Source: Clostridia bacterium (GTDB lineage Bacteria > Bacillota > Clostridia > Oscillospirales > CAG-272). Taken from it: a DNA stretch of 10,646 nt. The stretch spans positions 1-10,646 of the forward strand of contig JAGAFQ010000072.1 in assembly GCA_017612495.1 (NCBI GenBank), written 5' to 3'. The notes beneath the pieces are model-generated. The model was not told the origin of the DNA. It saw only the letters and a list, made by a program, of their open reading frames with translations, and did not search any database. This document shows positions 1 through 6,941 of the stretch, piece after piece (the first letter of the stretch is position 1; every line of letters begins with the position of its first letter). The translations under genes and the position numbers were made by a program.

Positions 1-180
1 AACGGTGTCAACGCCGCTTTCATAGAAGAAAGAAACGGGAGTTTCTTTCGGCGAAAAGAGCGTGCCGTCAAACGAGATCTCATCGGCGCTTTGGGGATAA
101 TAAACATATTTTTCGTTTGCGCAGGAAACGAGCGCAAGACAAAAGAGCAAAATCAAAATTGCAGACAATATTCGTTTCAT
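1..180 (-). CDS. Putative lipoprotein, N-terminal 60 residues only (runs off left edge)
   Basis: The reading frame opens with ATG at 180 and stays open to base 1, so the 3' part lies outside the window. The first 20 residues form a lipoprotein signal peptide: a basic start (MKR), a hydrophobic stretch rich in Ile and Leu, then the lipobox LVSC with Cys20 as the predicted lipidated residue. After cleavage the protein would be anchored on the outer face of the cytoplasmic membrane. The visible mature part (ANEKYVYYPQSADEISFDGT and onward) matches no family I recognise. A strong ribosome binding site, GGAGGT, lies at 185-190. The gene starts 16 bases after the cation transporter stop, so the two are probably co-transcribed. 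No function is assigned. Confidence 0.8.
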   Translation of the reverse strand, partial: MKRILSAILILLFCLALVSCANEKYVYYPQSADEISFDGTLFSPKETPVSFFYESGVDTV

Positions 181-196
181 AGTGACCTCCGGTCGA

Positions 197-1369
197 TCAT
201 GTGAACAGATCGTCGATGTGTATCTTCACCGCATAGCGCGGATCGCATTTTTTCAGTTCCCTCTCGAGCGCCGATACAAGCGATCCCCTTTCGGATGCCG
301 GCATATCGGCAGGTACGGCAAGGTCGAAAAGCACGTTTATGTTTTCTTCGCCGTCGGTTATGCGAAAATCGTGCAGTGAACATTCGGGGGAGAGCGATCT
401 TAAGATCTCTTTTGCGTTTTCGCGCATCGAAACGGTCTTTTCGCATTCGGTCGAGATGGGGTCCATGTGGATGACAAGCTCGATGCCCGTTTCGTCAAGG
501 ACTTTCATTTCGGTCATATCGATTATCTCGTGCATCGAAACGATGTTGACCGTGTCGGGCACTTCTGCGTGAACGGAGGCGAAAACTCTGCCGGGACCGT
601 AATCGTGAACTATAAGATCGTGTATGCCCACGACGTTTTCGGCATCGCATATCAAGCGCGAAAGAGTATCTACCGTCTCTTTTGTGGGGGGTGTGCCGAG
701 CAGAGGACGTATCGTTTCAAAGACGAGGCCGATGCCGTTTTTGGCGATGAGCAGCGATACGAGCAAGCCGCATACCGCGTCAAGCGGAAAAGCGGGCACG
801 TATTTTGATGCGACCGCGCTGATGATGACGACGGAAGTCGACAAAACGTCGGAAAGACTGTCCTTTGATACCGCCTTTACGGTCTGCGCATCGGTTATCT
901 TGCCGATATATCGGTTATAGGAATACATCCAAAGCTTGACACCGACAGACAGTATCAGCAATATAAGCGGAACTAAGTCAATATTGACCTCGGATGGCGA
1001 AAACAGTTTTTGCACCGAAGATGTGCCGAGTTCAAATGCCATGATGAGTATCAAAAACGAGATTATGAGCGCCGAGATATATTCTATTCTGCCGTGACCG
1101 AAGGGATGGTCGCGGTCGGGCTTTTTGCGGCTCATCTTCGTGCCGACAAGTCCCACGACGCTCGAGCCGAGATCGGCAAGGTTGTTGAACGCATCGGACG
1201 TTACGGCAACGGAGCCGACGGCTGTGCCGACGAGCAGCTTTACCGCGAATAAAACGACGTTGCAGATAATTCCCAAAATGCCCGAGAGGGTGCAATAACT
1301 TTCGCGCACCTCAGGGTCTTTCGGGGCATTATGGTTCTTTATGAACAGTTTTGCTATGAGCTTTATCAA
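197..1369 (-). CDS. Cation diffusion facilitator transporter, probable manganese efflux (MntE-like)
   Basis: A membrane antiporter of the CDF family that should export a divalent metal in exchange for protons. Six hydrophobic segments fill roughly residues 30-225 and a cytoplasmic domain follows. Metal-site residues can be placed by analogy with YiiP: Asn64-x3-Asp68 in TM2 (SDAFNNLAD) and Asp172-x3-Asp176 in TM5 (KDSLSD). This N-D-D-D set is the one reported for manganese CDFs such as streptococcal MntE, whereas zinc exporters have D/H residues. The family signature DHPFGHGR follows TM2. At about 390 residues it is longer than the usual 300, and the last 80 residues look like a second copy of the cytoplasmic dimer domain. 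Residues are numbered from a TTG at 1375 that directly abuts the hisS stop. The TTG at 1369 is preferred because GGGGTGA lies 6 bases before it. Metal specificity is an inference. Confidence 0.88.
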   Translation of the reverse strand: MIKLIAKLFIKNHNAPKDPEVRESYCTLSGILGIICNVVLFAVKLLVGTAVGSVAVTSDAFNNLADLGSSVVGLVGTKMSRKKPDRDHPFGHGRIEYISALIISFLILIMAFELGTSSVQKLFSPSEVNIDLVPLILLILSVGVKLWMYSYNRYIGKITDAQTVKAVSKDSLSDVLSTSVVIISAVASKYVPAFPLDAVCGLLVSLLIAKNGIGLVFETIRPLLGTPPTKETVDTLSRLICDAENVVGIHDLIVHDYGPGRVFASVHAEVPDTVNIVSMHEIIDMTEMKVLDETGIELVIHMDPISTECEKTVSMRENAKEILRSLSPECSLHDFRITDGEENINVLFDLAVPADMPASERGSLVSALERELKKCDPRYAVKIHIDDLFT

Positions 1370-1375
1370 AAACAA

Positions 1376-2647
1376 TCACCCCAACTCGTTATCAATGGCA
1401 GAAAGGGAGATCTCTCTTACGTCTCCGCTCTTCATATTTTTGAGCACCGCCTTGTCGGAAGAAAGCTCGTTATCGCCGATGACGACGGTATAAAGCGCGC
1501 CGATCTTATCGGCGTATTTCATTTGTGCTTTGAGCGAACGCGAGCAGATATCGCTTTCTGCCCTTATGTTTTTGCGGCGCAGTCTTTCTGCTGTCGCCGA
1601 TGCGAACATTTCGGCATCCTTGCCCATTGAGGCAAGATAGATGAGCGGAAAATCGTTTTCGTCTTTCGTTTCGATGCCCGCCTGCTTCATAGCCTCGATA
1701 AGACGGGTGATGCCCGTTGCAAAGCCGATGCCGGGAAGCTCGGGACCGCCGAGTTCTGAAACGAGTCCGTCATAGCGTCCGCCGCCCAAAACGGTCGATT
1801 GCGCACCGATGGTGGGAACGATGAATTCAAATACCGTGCGTGTATAATAGTCAAGTCCGCGCACGATGTTCGTGTCGATCTCATAGGGAATACCCATTTT
1901 GTCAAGCTGTGCGCAGAGCTCTTTTTGGTGGTTGTCGCAGTCTTCGCACAAATTGTCGATGGAACGGGGAGCATCCTTTGCGATATCCTTGCAAATGGGG
2001 CTCTTGCTGTCGAGTATGCGAAGCGGATTTTTTTCAAGGCGCTCACGGCAGGTGTCGCAAAGCTCATCCTTGTGCGCTCTGAAATATTCGCGGAGCTTGT
2101 CGTAATAAGCGGGACGGCACTTTTTGCAGCCGATGCTGTTTATGTGGAGCTTGATGTCCCTAATGCCGAGCTCCGAGATAAACGTGTGCGCCAAGGCGAG
2201 CACGAGCGCGTCGGCAGAGGCGCTTTCGGCGCCGAACATCTCAATGCCGAACTGATAGAATTCGCGCGTTCTGCCTGCCTGCGGCTTTTCATAGCGGAAG
2301 CAGTTGATAAGATACGCAAGCTTTAAGGGCATCGCGTCAAAGCATTTTCCGTTTTCGATTATCGAACGTACGATGCAGGCAGTACCCTCGGGACGCAGAG
2401 TAAAGGAGCGGTGATCTCTGTCTTCAAAGGTATACATCTCTTTCTGAACGACGTCGGACGTATCGCCGACACCGCGCGAGAAAAGCTCCGTTGCCTCAAA
2501 GGTGGGAAAACGGATCTCGTGAAAACCGTATCTGCGGCAGACCTCTCTTGCCGTGTTTTCTATTTTGAGCCAAACGGGCATATCTTCGGGCAGAATGTCA
2601 AGAGTGCCGCGCGGCTTTTGAATTATCGGGCGTTTTTCTTTTTCCAT
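1376..2647 (-). CDS. hisS: Histidyl-tRNA synthetase
   Basis: This cytoplasmic class II enzyme attaches histidine to tRNA-His. Numbered from the ATG at 2659, motif 2 is FTLRPEGTACIVRS (86-99), with FRYEKPQAGRTREFYQFG at 121-138. The two histidine-specific motifs are LVRGLDYYTRTVFE-like (VRGLDYYTR, 266-274) and GGGRYDGLVSELGG (292-305). The anticodon-binding domain occupies about 335-427. Cysteine pairs in the insertion (CKKC 178-181, CDTC 201-204) are common in Firmicute enzymes. Two in-frame ATGs are four codons apart. The second, at 2647, is chosen because GGAG lies 6 bases before it, while the first has only an A/T-rich lead. The resulting 423 residues are normal for the family. Transcription probably starts near 2817 and passes through a structured leader. 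Confidence 0.96.
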   Translation of the reverse strand: MEKEKRPIIQKPRGTLDILPEDMPVWLKIENTAREVCRRYGFHEIRFPTFEATELFSRGVGDTSDVVQKEMYTFEDRDHRSFTLRPEGTACIVRSIIENGKCFDAMPLKLAYLINCFRYEKPQAGRTREFYQFGIEMFGAESASADALVLALAHTFISELGIRDIKLHINSIGCKKCRPAYYDKLREYFRAHKDELCDTCRERLEKNPLRILDSKSPICKDIAKDAPRSIDNLCEDCDNHQKELCAQLDKMGIPYEIDTNIVRGLDYYTRTVFEFIVPTIGAQSTVLGGGRYDGLVSELGGPELPGIGFATGITRLIEAMKQAGIETKDENDFPLIYLASMGKDAEMFASATAERLRRKNIRAESDICSRSLKAQMKYADKIGALYTVVIGDNELSSDKAVLKNMKSGDVREISLSAIDNELG

Positions 2648-2817
2648 AACGATCTCCATTGTAAAATTGTTTTATCATTGCAAATTTCAAACAAATCCAT
2701 TTTTGCGAGCAGGGCGAGCCCTCGCGCCGAGGGGAGCCTCAAAAACACGGTTTTTACGGCGGCGATAAGCGCGAGGGTCACTTGTGAAACGGAGTTTTAC
2801 AAGTGACTGCGATATAA
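2648..2817 (-). promoter_or_regulatory. Structured 5' leader of hisS (no T-box signature)
   Basis: About 170 untranslated bases separate the predicted start of transcription from the hisS start codon. Two inverted repeats dominate. The first pairs 2777-2790 with 2794-2807 around a 3-base loop: 14 base pairs, with one A-C mismatch in the hisS-sense RNA that is a G-U wobble on the other strand. The second pairs 2719-2727 with 2769-2777 perfectly over 9 bases and encloses a further stem-rich region. A competing hairpin at 2705-2725 would use part of the same strand. I see no U-run after any stem, so these are not simple terminators. The conserved T-box core (AGGGUGGNACCGCG) is absent. It may be a cis-regulatory RNA or an inserted palindromic repeat. 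Confidence 0.5.
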
Positions 2818-2823
2818 TGTAGT

Positions 2824-2852
2824 ATTATACCAAAAATCTGCAAAAAAGTAAA
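2824..2852 (-). promoter_or_regulatory. Predicted sigma-A promoter for hisS
   Basis: On the minus strand a perfect -10 box TATAAT lies at 2829-2824. It is preceded by 17 bases and a fair -35 box TTTACT (2852-2847, 4 of 6 consensus). It points towards hisS, 177 bases from the start codon, and stands back to back with the tRNA-Thr promoter about 50 bases away. Confidence 0.65.
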
Positions 2853-2902
2853 TAATAAACCCAAAAAGTTTTCGCAAATCTCAAAAATATGGTTTTTATG
2901 TG

Positions 2903-2931
2903 TTGACAAGCGCAAACTTATTTGTTATAAT
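2903..2931 (+). promoter_or_regulatory. Consensus sigma-A promoter for tRNA-Thr
   Basis: TTGACA at 2903-2908 and TATAAT at 2926-2931 are both perfect consensus boxes with the ideal 17-base spacer. The tRNA begins 19 bases after the -10 box, leaving a 5' leader of about a dozen bases. A perfect promoter fits a highly expressed stable RNA gene. Confidence 0.9.
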
Positions 2932-2949
2932 AGCATTCGCACGTGAGAC

Positions 2950-3025
2950 GCTGCTATGGCTCAGTTGGTAGAGCACATCCTTGGTAAGGATGAGGTCATC
3001 AGTTCGACTCTGATTAGCAGCTCCA
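2950..3025 (+). tRNA. tRNA-Thr (anticodon GGT)
   Basis: The 76 bases fold into a complete cloverleaf. The acceptor stem GCTGCTA pairs perfectly with TAGCAGC. The D arm is GCTC/GAGC with loop AGTTGGTA. The anticodon stem CATCC/GGATG encloses the loop TTGGTAA, so bases 34-36 are GGT and the tRNA reads ACC/ACU threonine codons. The variable loop is AGGTC. The T arm is ATCAG/CTGAT with loop TTCGACT. The discriminator base is T, and the 3' CCA is encoded (3023-3025). It is the only plus-strand gene in the window and diverges from hisS. Confidence 0.97.
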
Positions 3026-3030
3026 AAAAA

Positions 3031-3061
3031 GCAGATCGACATCAGTCGACCTGCTTTTTTT
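3031..3061. terminator. Bidirectional terminator shared by tRNA-Thr and nth
   Basis: A 10-base stem (3031-3040 with 3045-3054) and a 4-base loop are flanked by an A-run on the left and a T-run on the right. It can therefore act as an intrinsic terminator in both directions. Read on the minus strand the stem is fully paired, with one G-U wobble. Read on the plus strand the same position is an A-C mismatch. The last codons of nth form one arm of the stem, and the nth stop codon TGA (3044-3042) sits in the loop. Confidence 0.85.
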
Positions 3062-3692
3062 GTTTGTTTTTTTCTTTGCAAATATCCCAAAGAGGGCAAA
3101 CGTCGCATTTCGGGCTTCGTGAGATGCAAACGTCTCTGCCGAACTGCACCAAACGGTGGCAAAAATCCACCTGCTCGCTTTTGGGGATCAACTTGTCAAG
3201 CTCGCGCTCGGCCGTCAGCGGATCTGCCTTCGACGCAAGACCGAGTTTTTTCGAGATCCTTATGCAATGCGTGTCGGCAACGATCATCGGTGTTGAAAAC
3301 AACTCTCCGAGCAAAAGATTTGCTATCTTTCTGCCGATGCCGGGCAAAGACAAAAGCTCTTTTTCGCTTTGCGGCACTTTTCCGTCGAATTTTTCACAGA
3401 CGATTTTTGCGCACTCCTTGAGCGATTTTGCCTTTGTTTTATAGAGTCCGCAGGAAAAAATGAGTTCTTCTATATCTGCAAGAGGAGCGGCGGCAAGCGC
3501 TTTTGCGTCGGGATATTTTGAAAACAGCCCCACCGAGACCTCGTTCACCCTTTTGTCGGTGCATTGCGCCGAAAGGCGCGCCATCACGAGAAGCCGCCAC
3601 GGATCATATCGGTGATCGAGTGCGCAGGGCGCTTTTGGGTAAATGGATTTTAATATTTCAACAGCTATCAGCGCTTTTTCTTTTTTTGTCAT
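3042..3692 (-). CDS. nth: Endonuclease III (DNA glycosylase/AP lyase)
   Basis: A base-excision repair enzyme that removes oxidised pyrimidines from DNA and cuts the strand at the abasic site. The helix-hairpin-helix LPGIGRKIANLLLG (116-129) carries the catalytic lysine at 122. The catalytic aspartate is Asp140 in VADTHCIRIS. The C-terminus has the complete 4Fe-4S ligand set C-x6-C-x2-C-x5-C at Cys189, 196, 199 and 205. At 216 residues it has the usual length. It is the last gene of the minus-strand run, starting 14 bases after the TerB-like gene. Its ATG at 3692 has only a weak Shine-Dalgarno (GGGAAA), so it may depend on coupled translation. Its stop codon lies inside the terminator loop. 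Confidence 0.95.
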   Translation of the reverse strand: MTKKEKALIAVEILKSIYPKAPCALDHRYDPWRLLVMARLSAQCTDKRVNEVSVGLFSKYPDAKALAAAPLADIEELIFSCGLYKTKAKSLKECAKIVCEKFDGKVPQSEKELLSLPGIGRKIANLLLGELFSTPMIVADTHCIRISKKLGLASKADPLTAERELDKLIPKSEQVDFCHRLVQFGRDVCISRSPKCDVCPLWDICKEKNKQKKQVD

Positions 3693-3706
3693 TTTGTCGT
3701 TTCCCG

Positions 3707-4987
3707 TTATGATCTCATTTCTCTTTCGATAAAGGCTTCCGTTATTGTATTTGCCAAGGCGCCGCCCGGCAAAAATCCGTCGCCGCGAACTTCAAGCGCC
3801 AAGGCACCGAACAGTTTCATTGATGCCGCGTTTATGCGCTGAGCGCTTTTTTTGTCTATGTCTTTGCCCTCGTAGAAAAGCAGGCGGAGGCTTTGCAGAT
3901 CGTCTTCTGTGAGCATATCGAAGAACTTTTCGCAATCACTCTTCTTTTCGTCGCCGATAAAGCCCTGACTTGCCATGAGAGAGCGTATCTTTTCTTCTTC
4001 AAAATCGCCCGCTATGGTCGTTTTGAGAAGAAATCTTTCGCCGTGCTTTTTTCGCAGCTCGTTTTCGCATATTTTTATTACGTCGCCGACATAGATCTTT
4101 ATCTGCGGCGATTTTTCAAGCGAATAAAATTCACACTCTATGCGCGCTCTGTTGTCTTTAAGACACAAAGCGCCCTCAAATGACGTGCGGCACGAGCTTT
4201 CCTTTGCGAGCAAAAAGCGGTCTTTGTCGTTTTGCCAAAGCTCGCCCAAAAAATCCGATGCCGCCGAAAAGAGGCATTTGTCGCACTCGGCTTTATGGTC
4301 CTTGTAAAATTTGCCTATCTTCGGCTTATATGACGAAAGGGCGCAGATAAGCTCTTTTGAAAAAGGATGATCGCGTCCGTCGTTTGTCAAAAAGAATTCG
4401 CCGAGCGAAGACGAGGCAAAAAGCGAGCCGGCATATTCTTTTATCGAAGAGGGCGGCAAAAGCCCGTTTGTCATACAGAAATCGCATATCCATTCCGGCA
4501 GATACGCATCGAGATAGGTATAGCTTTTGCGGTAGTGTATATAAAGATCGCAAAGCAAGGCGGCGCCTTGCTTTGGCGTATATAGGCCGGGGATGTTTAT
4601 TATCTCGTAGACGAGCAAAAAGACGTATGCACAGTCACATTCGATAAAGTTTTTCTCTTCGGCGCACTTGACAAAATATCTGTAAAACGTCTTTTGGCTT
4701 TCGCTCATATCCGCAAAGCGCGGCACCGCGGCAAAGAAATCAACGCGCGCGCAAGGCACGGCTCCCTTTTTTCTTTCGGAAACCGAGTCGTTTATGAATC
4801 GCTGACCGTATGCCGTCTTTTGGCTCGGTGCATACACCCTGACTGCCGTAAAAAAGGTCTTTTCAAGCGTGCTTTCGGAATACGGCTCGAAAACGTTTTC
4901 TCCCTTCGGCATTTCGGAGATCAGATCAAGTCCGATAAAAAGAGGATCTTTCGAGGCGGATCTGCGATCGTGTTTTCGGTTTGGCAA
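3707..4987 (-). CDS. TerB_N/TerB_C-like domain protein of unknown role
   Basis: A soluble protein of about 426 residues with no signal peptide or membrane segment. The region around 97-135 (MSESQKTFYRYFVKCAEEKN, then a segment ending YVFLLVYEIINI) resembles the TerB_N domain found in tellurite-resistance-type proteins. The C-terminal stretch at 375-425, with INAASMKLFGALALE, resembles TerB_C. The middle (about 230-350) is unassigned. TerB-family modules are associated with stress responses and phage defence, but the biochemical role of stand-alone N/C forms is unknown. The gene sits between the helicase loader and nth with gaps of 20 and 14 bases, which suggests a DNA-linked role (inference). 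A GTG at 4996 is possible, but it lies inside the ribosome binding site GAGGTGA. The TTG at 4987, with correct spacing, is preferred. Residues are numbered from the GTG. Domain naming is from memory of the family pattern. Confidence 0.68.
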   Translation of the reverse strand: MPNRKHDRRSASKDPLFIGLDLISEMPKGENVFEPYSESTLEKTFFTAVRVYAPSQKTAYGQRFINDSVSERKKGAVPCARVDFFAAVPRFADMSESQKTFYRYFVKCAEEKNFIECDCAYVFLLVYEIINIPGLYTPKQGAALLCDLYIHYRKSYTYLDAYLPEWICDFCMTNGLLPPSSIKEYAGSLFASSSLGEFFLTNDGRDHPFSKELICALSSYKPKIGKFYKDHKAECDKCLFSAASDFLGELWQNDKDRFLLAKESSCRTSFEGALCLKDNRARIECEFYSLEKSPQIKIYVGDVIKICENELRKKHGERFLLKTTIAGDFEEEKIRSLMASQGFIGDEKKSDCEKFFDMLTEDDLQSLRLLFYEGKDIDKKSAQRINAASMKLFGALALEVRGDGFLPGGALANTITEAFIEREMRS

Positions 4988-5007
4988 AAAAGTCACCTCG
5001 CAGAATA

Positions 5008-5979
5008 TCAGCCGTTTTTGGCAGTGAGCTTTTGCATGCGGACGTCCTTGCCCGCAAACGGCAGCTGTGTATATTCGCCTAAAATGCGCGACGCTATGCG
5101 GTCCTGATAGGTATTCAAAAGCTCGCTGTGCGAAAGATTCGTGTTAATGATGGTGGATTTTTCGTCAAGAAGACGCGAATTGATAAGATTATAAAGGCAG
5201 GAAACGGTGAAACGGTTCGACGCCTCCGTTCCCAGATCGTCGATGATAAGCAGCTCCGAATCGAAATATTTGCGTGTGTCGGCATCGCCTTTGCCGAACT
5301 GTTCGCGCTCAAATTCCGAAAAGAGGGTGTGAGAGCTTACGTATAAAACGTCATAGCCGCGATCGATCACCACTCTTGCGATCGAGGTCGATAAATGCGT
5401 TTTGCCGAGTCCCGTACCGCCGAACATAAGCAGGTTTTCGGGAGCTTTCGTGTCAAAGTTTTCGGCAAATGCGCGGCATTTTGCAAAATTTGCCTCCATG
5501 CGCCTGAAGTTTTCCGCGTTGCCCTTATAATATGACAGATCGAAAGTATCGAAGCTTTGCGTCTTTAAGAGTTTTCCGATGCCAGAAGACTCATATCCCG
5601 CCATAACGAGCGCGGTCTTTAAGCACTTGCACATTTTTTCGCCGACAAAGCCCGTGTCTTCGCACTCTTCGCATTCATAGTGCACGGCGCCGTAATCTTC
5701 GGGATAACCGTGCTTTTTGAGCAGCTCGGCGCGGATGGACGAAAGCTCGTTCACTTCGTTTTGAAGCTTTGATATGCGCATATCAAGTCCCGCTTTGCCC
5801 TTCATTGCCTCGCCGAAGATGCGCGCTCCGGTCTGCGAAAGGGTCGAATCGATCTTTGCGATCTCGGGAAAGAGGCGGTGCAGCTCGTCGCGTCTTTTTT
5901 CGGCATCTGTCTTTGCTTCGAGATTCTTTTTCGAGAATTCCGCCATAACGCGTCTGTAATTTTCTTTGTTGTATGACAT
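5008..5979 (-). CDS. dnaC: DnaC/DnaI-like replicative helicase loader, AAA+ ATPase
   Basis: An ATPase that loads the replicative helicase onto DNA during initiation or restart of replication. The N-terminal half is helical (about 1-95, probable coiled coil) and carries a zinc-type cluster C-x2-C-x10-C-x-C at Cys103, 106, 117 and 119. The AAA+ domain follows, with Walker A GGTGLGKTH (187-195), Walker B LLIIDDLG (243-250) and a sensor-1-like segment IINTNLS (277-283). An arginine lies in the RIASRILG region (294-301) where the family has its finger. The 323-residue length fits DnaI/DnaC-type proteins. The ATG at 5979 follows AAGGCGGT. It lies 17 bases after the DnaD-domain gene, its usual partner in Clostridia. 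Which helicase it loads, and whether it acts at oriC or in restart, cannot be read from sequence. Confidence 0.93.
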   Translation of the reverse strand: MSYNKENYRRVMAEFSKKNLEAKTDAEKRRDELHRLFPEIAKIDSTLSQTGARIFGEAMKGKAGLDMRISKLQNEVNELSSIRAELLKKHGYPEDYGAVHYECEECEDTGFVGEKMCKCLKTALVMAGYESSGIGKLLKTQSFDTFDLSYYKGNAENFRRMEANFAKCRAFAENFDTKAPENLLMFGGTGLGKTHLSTSIARVVIDRGYDVLYVSSHTLFSEFEREQFGKGDADTRKYFDSELLIIDDLGTEASNRFTVSCLYNLINSRLLDEKSTIINTNLSHSELLNTYQDRIASRILGEYTQLPFAGKDVRMQKLTAKNG

Positions 5980-5996
5980 AAAGTTTACCGCCTTTT

Positions 5997-6941
5997 TTAT
6001 TTGTCGCTTCCCAAAAGCGCCGCTTTTGAAAATTCCGAAATGTCAAAACTGCTGTCGTGAGATAAATCTTTTTTGCTCTTGCCGACTGCCTTTGCTTCAT
6101 CGACGGTCGATATTTTCATATCGTGCCACGAGTCGATTATCTTGGCGGCATAGGGAACACTCGGCTTTTGCGTATTGGAAACTGTCAGCTCATACGCATA
6201 TTCTATAAGCTCAAAGGGGATCTTATATTCGTTTATCCATTGGTCAAAGGCTTTCGCCTCGGGGGATGTGAGCGCTCTTGTGCCCATGCCGAAAAGACGG
6301 CGGCACTGATTTTCGATACTCTTGTATTCTTCAAGCTCTTTGAAGTATTTGTTTAGTTCGTCGGGAGTCGAAATCCCCTTGTCGACAAGGGCAAGGGCGG
6401 TCTTTTCGATGTAGCGCAAAGAGGTCTTGTTTTTCGACTGACACCACGAGCAAAGGGAGAGTATGTATTCATCTTCAAGGTGCAAAAAGTCGTAAAGTCC
6501 GACAATGATGCGTGTTTCGGGCACGGTCAGTATCTTGCCCAAGATCTGCTGGCACGCCGATATGAGAGATGAAAGGGATGGGGTGCTTTTTAAGACCGAC
6601 GCGAGCTCTTCGCCCGAATATTCGGGCAGTTCGTTTTTCGTGAGCATTTTTTCTTTCGACAAAACGCTCGCTATCTCCCTTTTTGCCTTGGACGCGCGGC
6701 GCACGGGCGCATTCCCTATGGAAATGACGCCTGCCTTTTCCCAAAAGGCTATCGCCGACACGATCTCTTCTTCCGTTAGATCAAGCGCTTTTGCGGCGCC
6801 GTTTATATCAAAAGAGTCGGGGTCTTCGGCTAAAAAGAGGAGAAATTTCAAGTCGCTCATTTCGGCGCTTGAAAGATTTTTGACGGTGTTTTCTTTGGGC
6901 AGAGTCAATACTCCCGTGCCGTATTGAAATTGTATTTTCAA
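5997..6941 (-). CDS. DnaD-domain primosome protein
   Basis: A Firmicute-type replication initiation/restart protein that remodels DNA and helps recruit the helicase loader. Residues about 25-80 form a winged-helix-like N-terminal region. Two helical DnaD/DnaB_2-type repeats follow, about 120-200 and 205-282. The second ends in the family signature Y-x3-I-x3-W (Tyr264, Ile268, Trp272). The first copy has Tyr177 but lacks the Trp. The C-terminal 30 residues look disordered. The start codon is TTG at 6941, directly after the TGA of the Rex-like gene, with AGAGGGG six bases upstream inside the end of that gene. The two are therefore almost certainly translationally coupled. The helicase loader follows 17 bases downstream. 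Confident on family; the precise role (initiation or restart) is open. Confidence 0.9.
   Translation of the reverse strand: MKIQFQYGTGVLTLPKENTVKNLSSAEMSDLKFLLFLAEDPDSFDINGAAKALDLTEEEIVSAIAFWEKAGVISIGNAPVRRASKAKREIASVLSKEKMLTKNELPEYSGEELASVLKSTPSLSSLISACQQILGKILTVPETRIIVGLYDFLHLEDEYILSLCSWCQSKNKTSLRYIEKTALALVDKGISTPDELNKYFKELEEYKSIENQCRRLFGMGTRALTSPEAKAFDQWINEYKIPFELIEYAYELTVSNTQKPSVPYAAKIIDSWHDMKISTVDEAKAVGKSKKDLSHDSSFDISEFSKAALLGSDK

Noticed and set aside
1799..2326. Plus-strand open frame of 175 codons inside hisS
   Set aside because: Antisense to well-conserved synthetase motifs. No ribosome binding site or family resemblance was seen.
2648..2817. T-box riboswitch upstream of hisS
   Set aside because: The conserved antiterminator core and a terminator with a U-run are both missing, despite the suggestive position.
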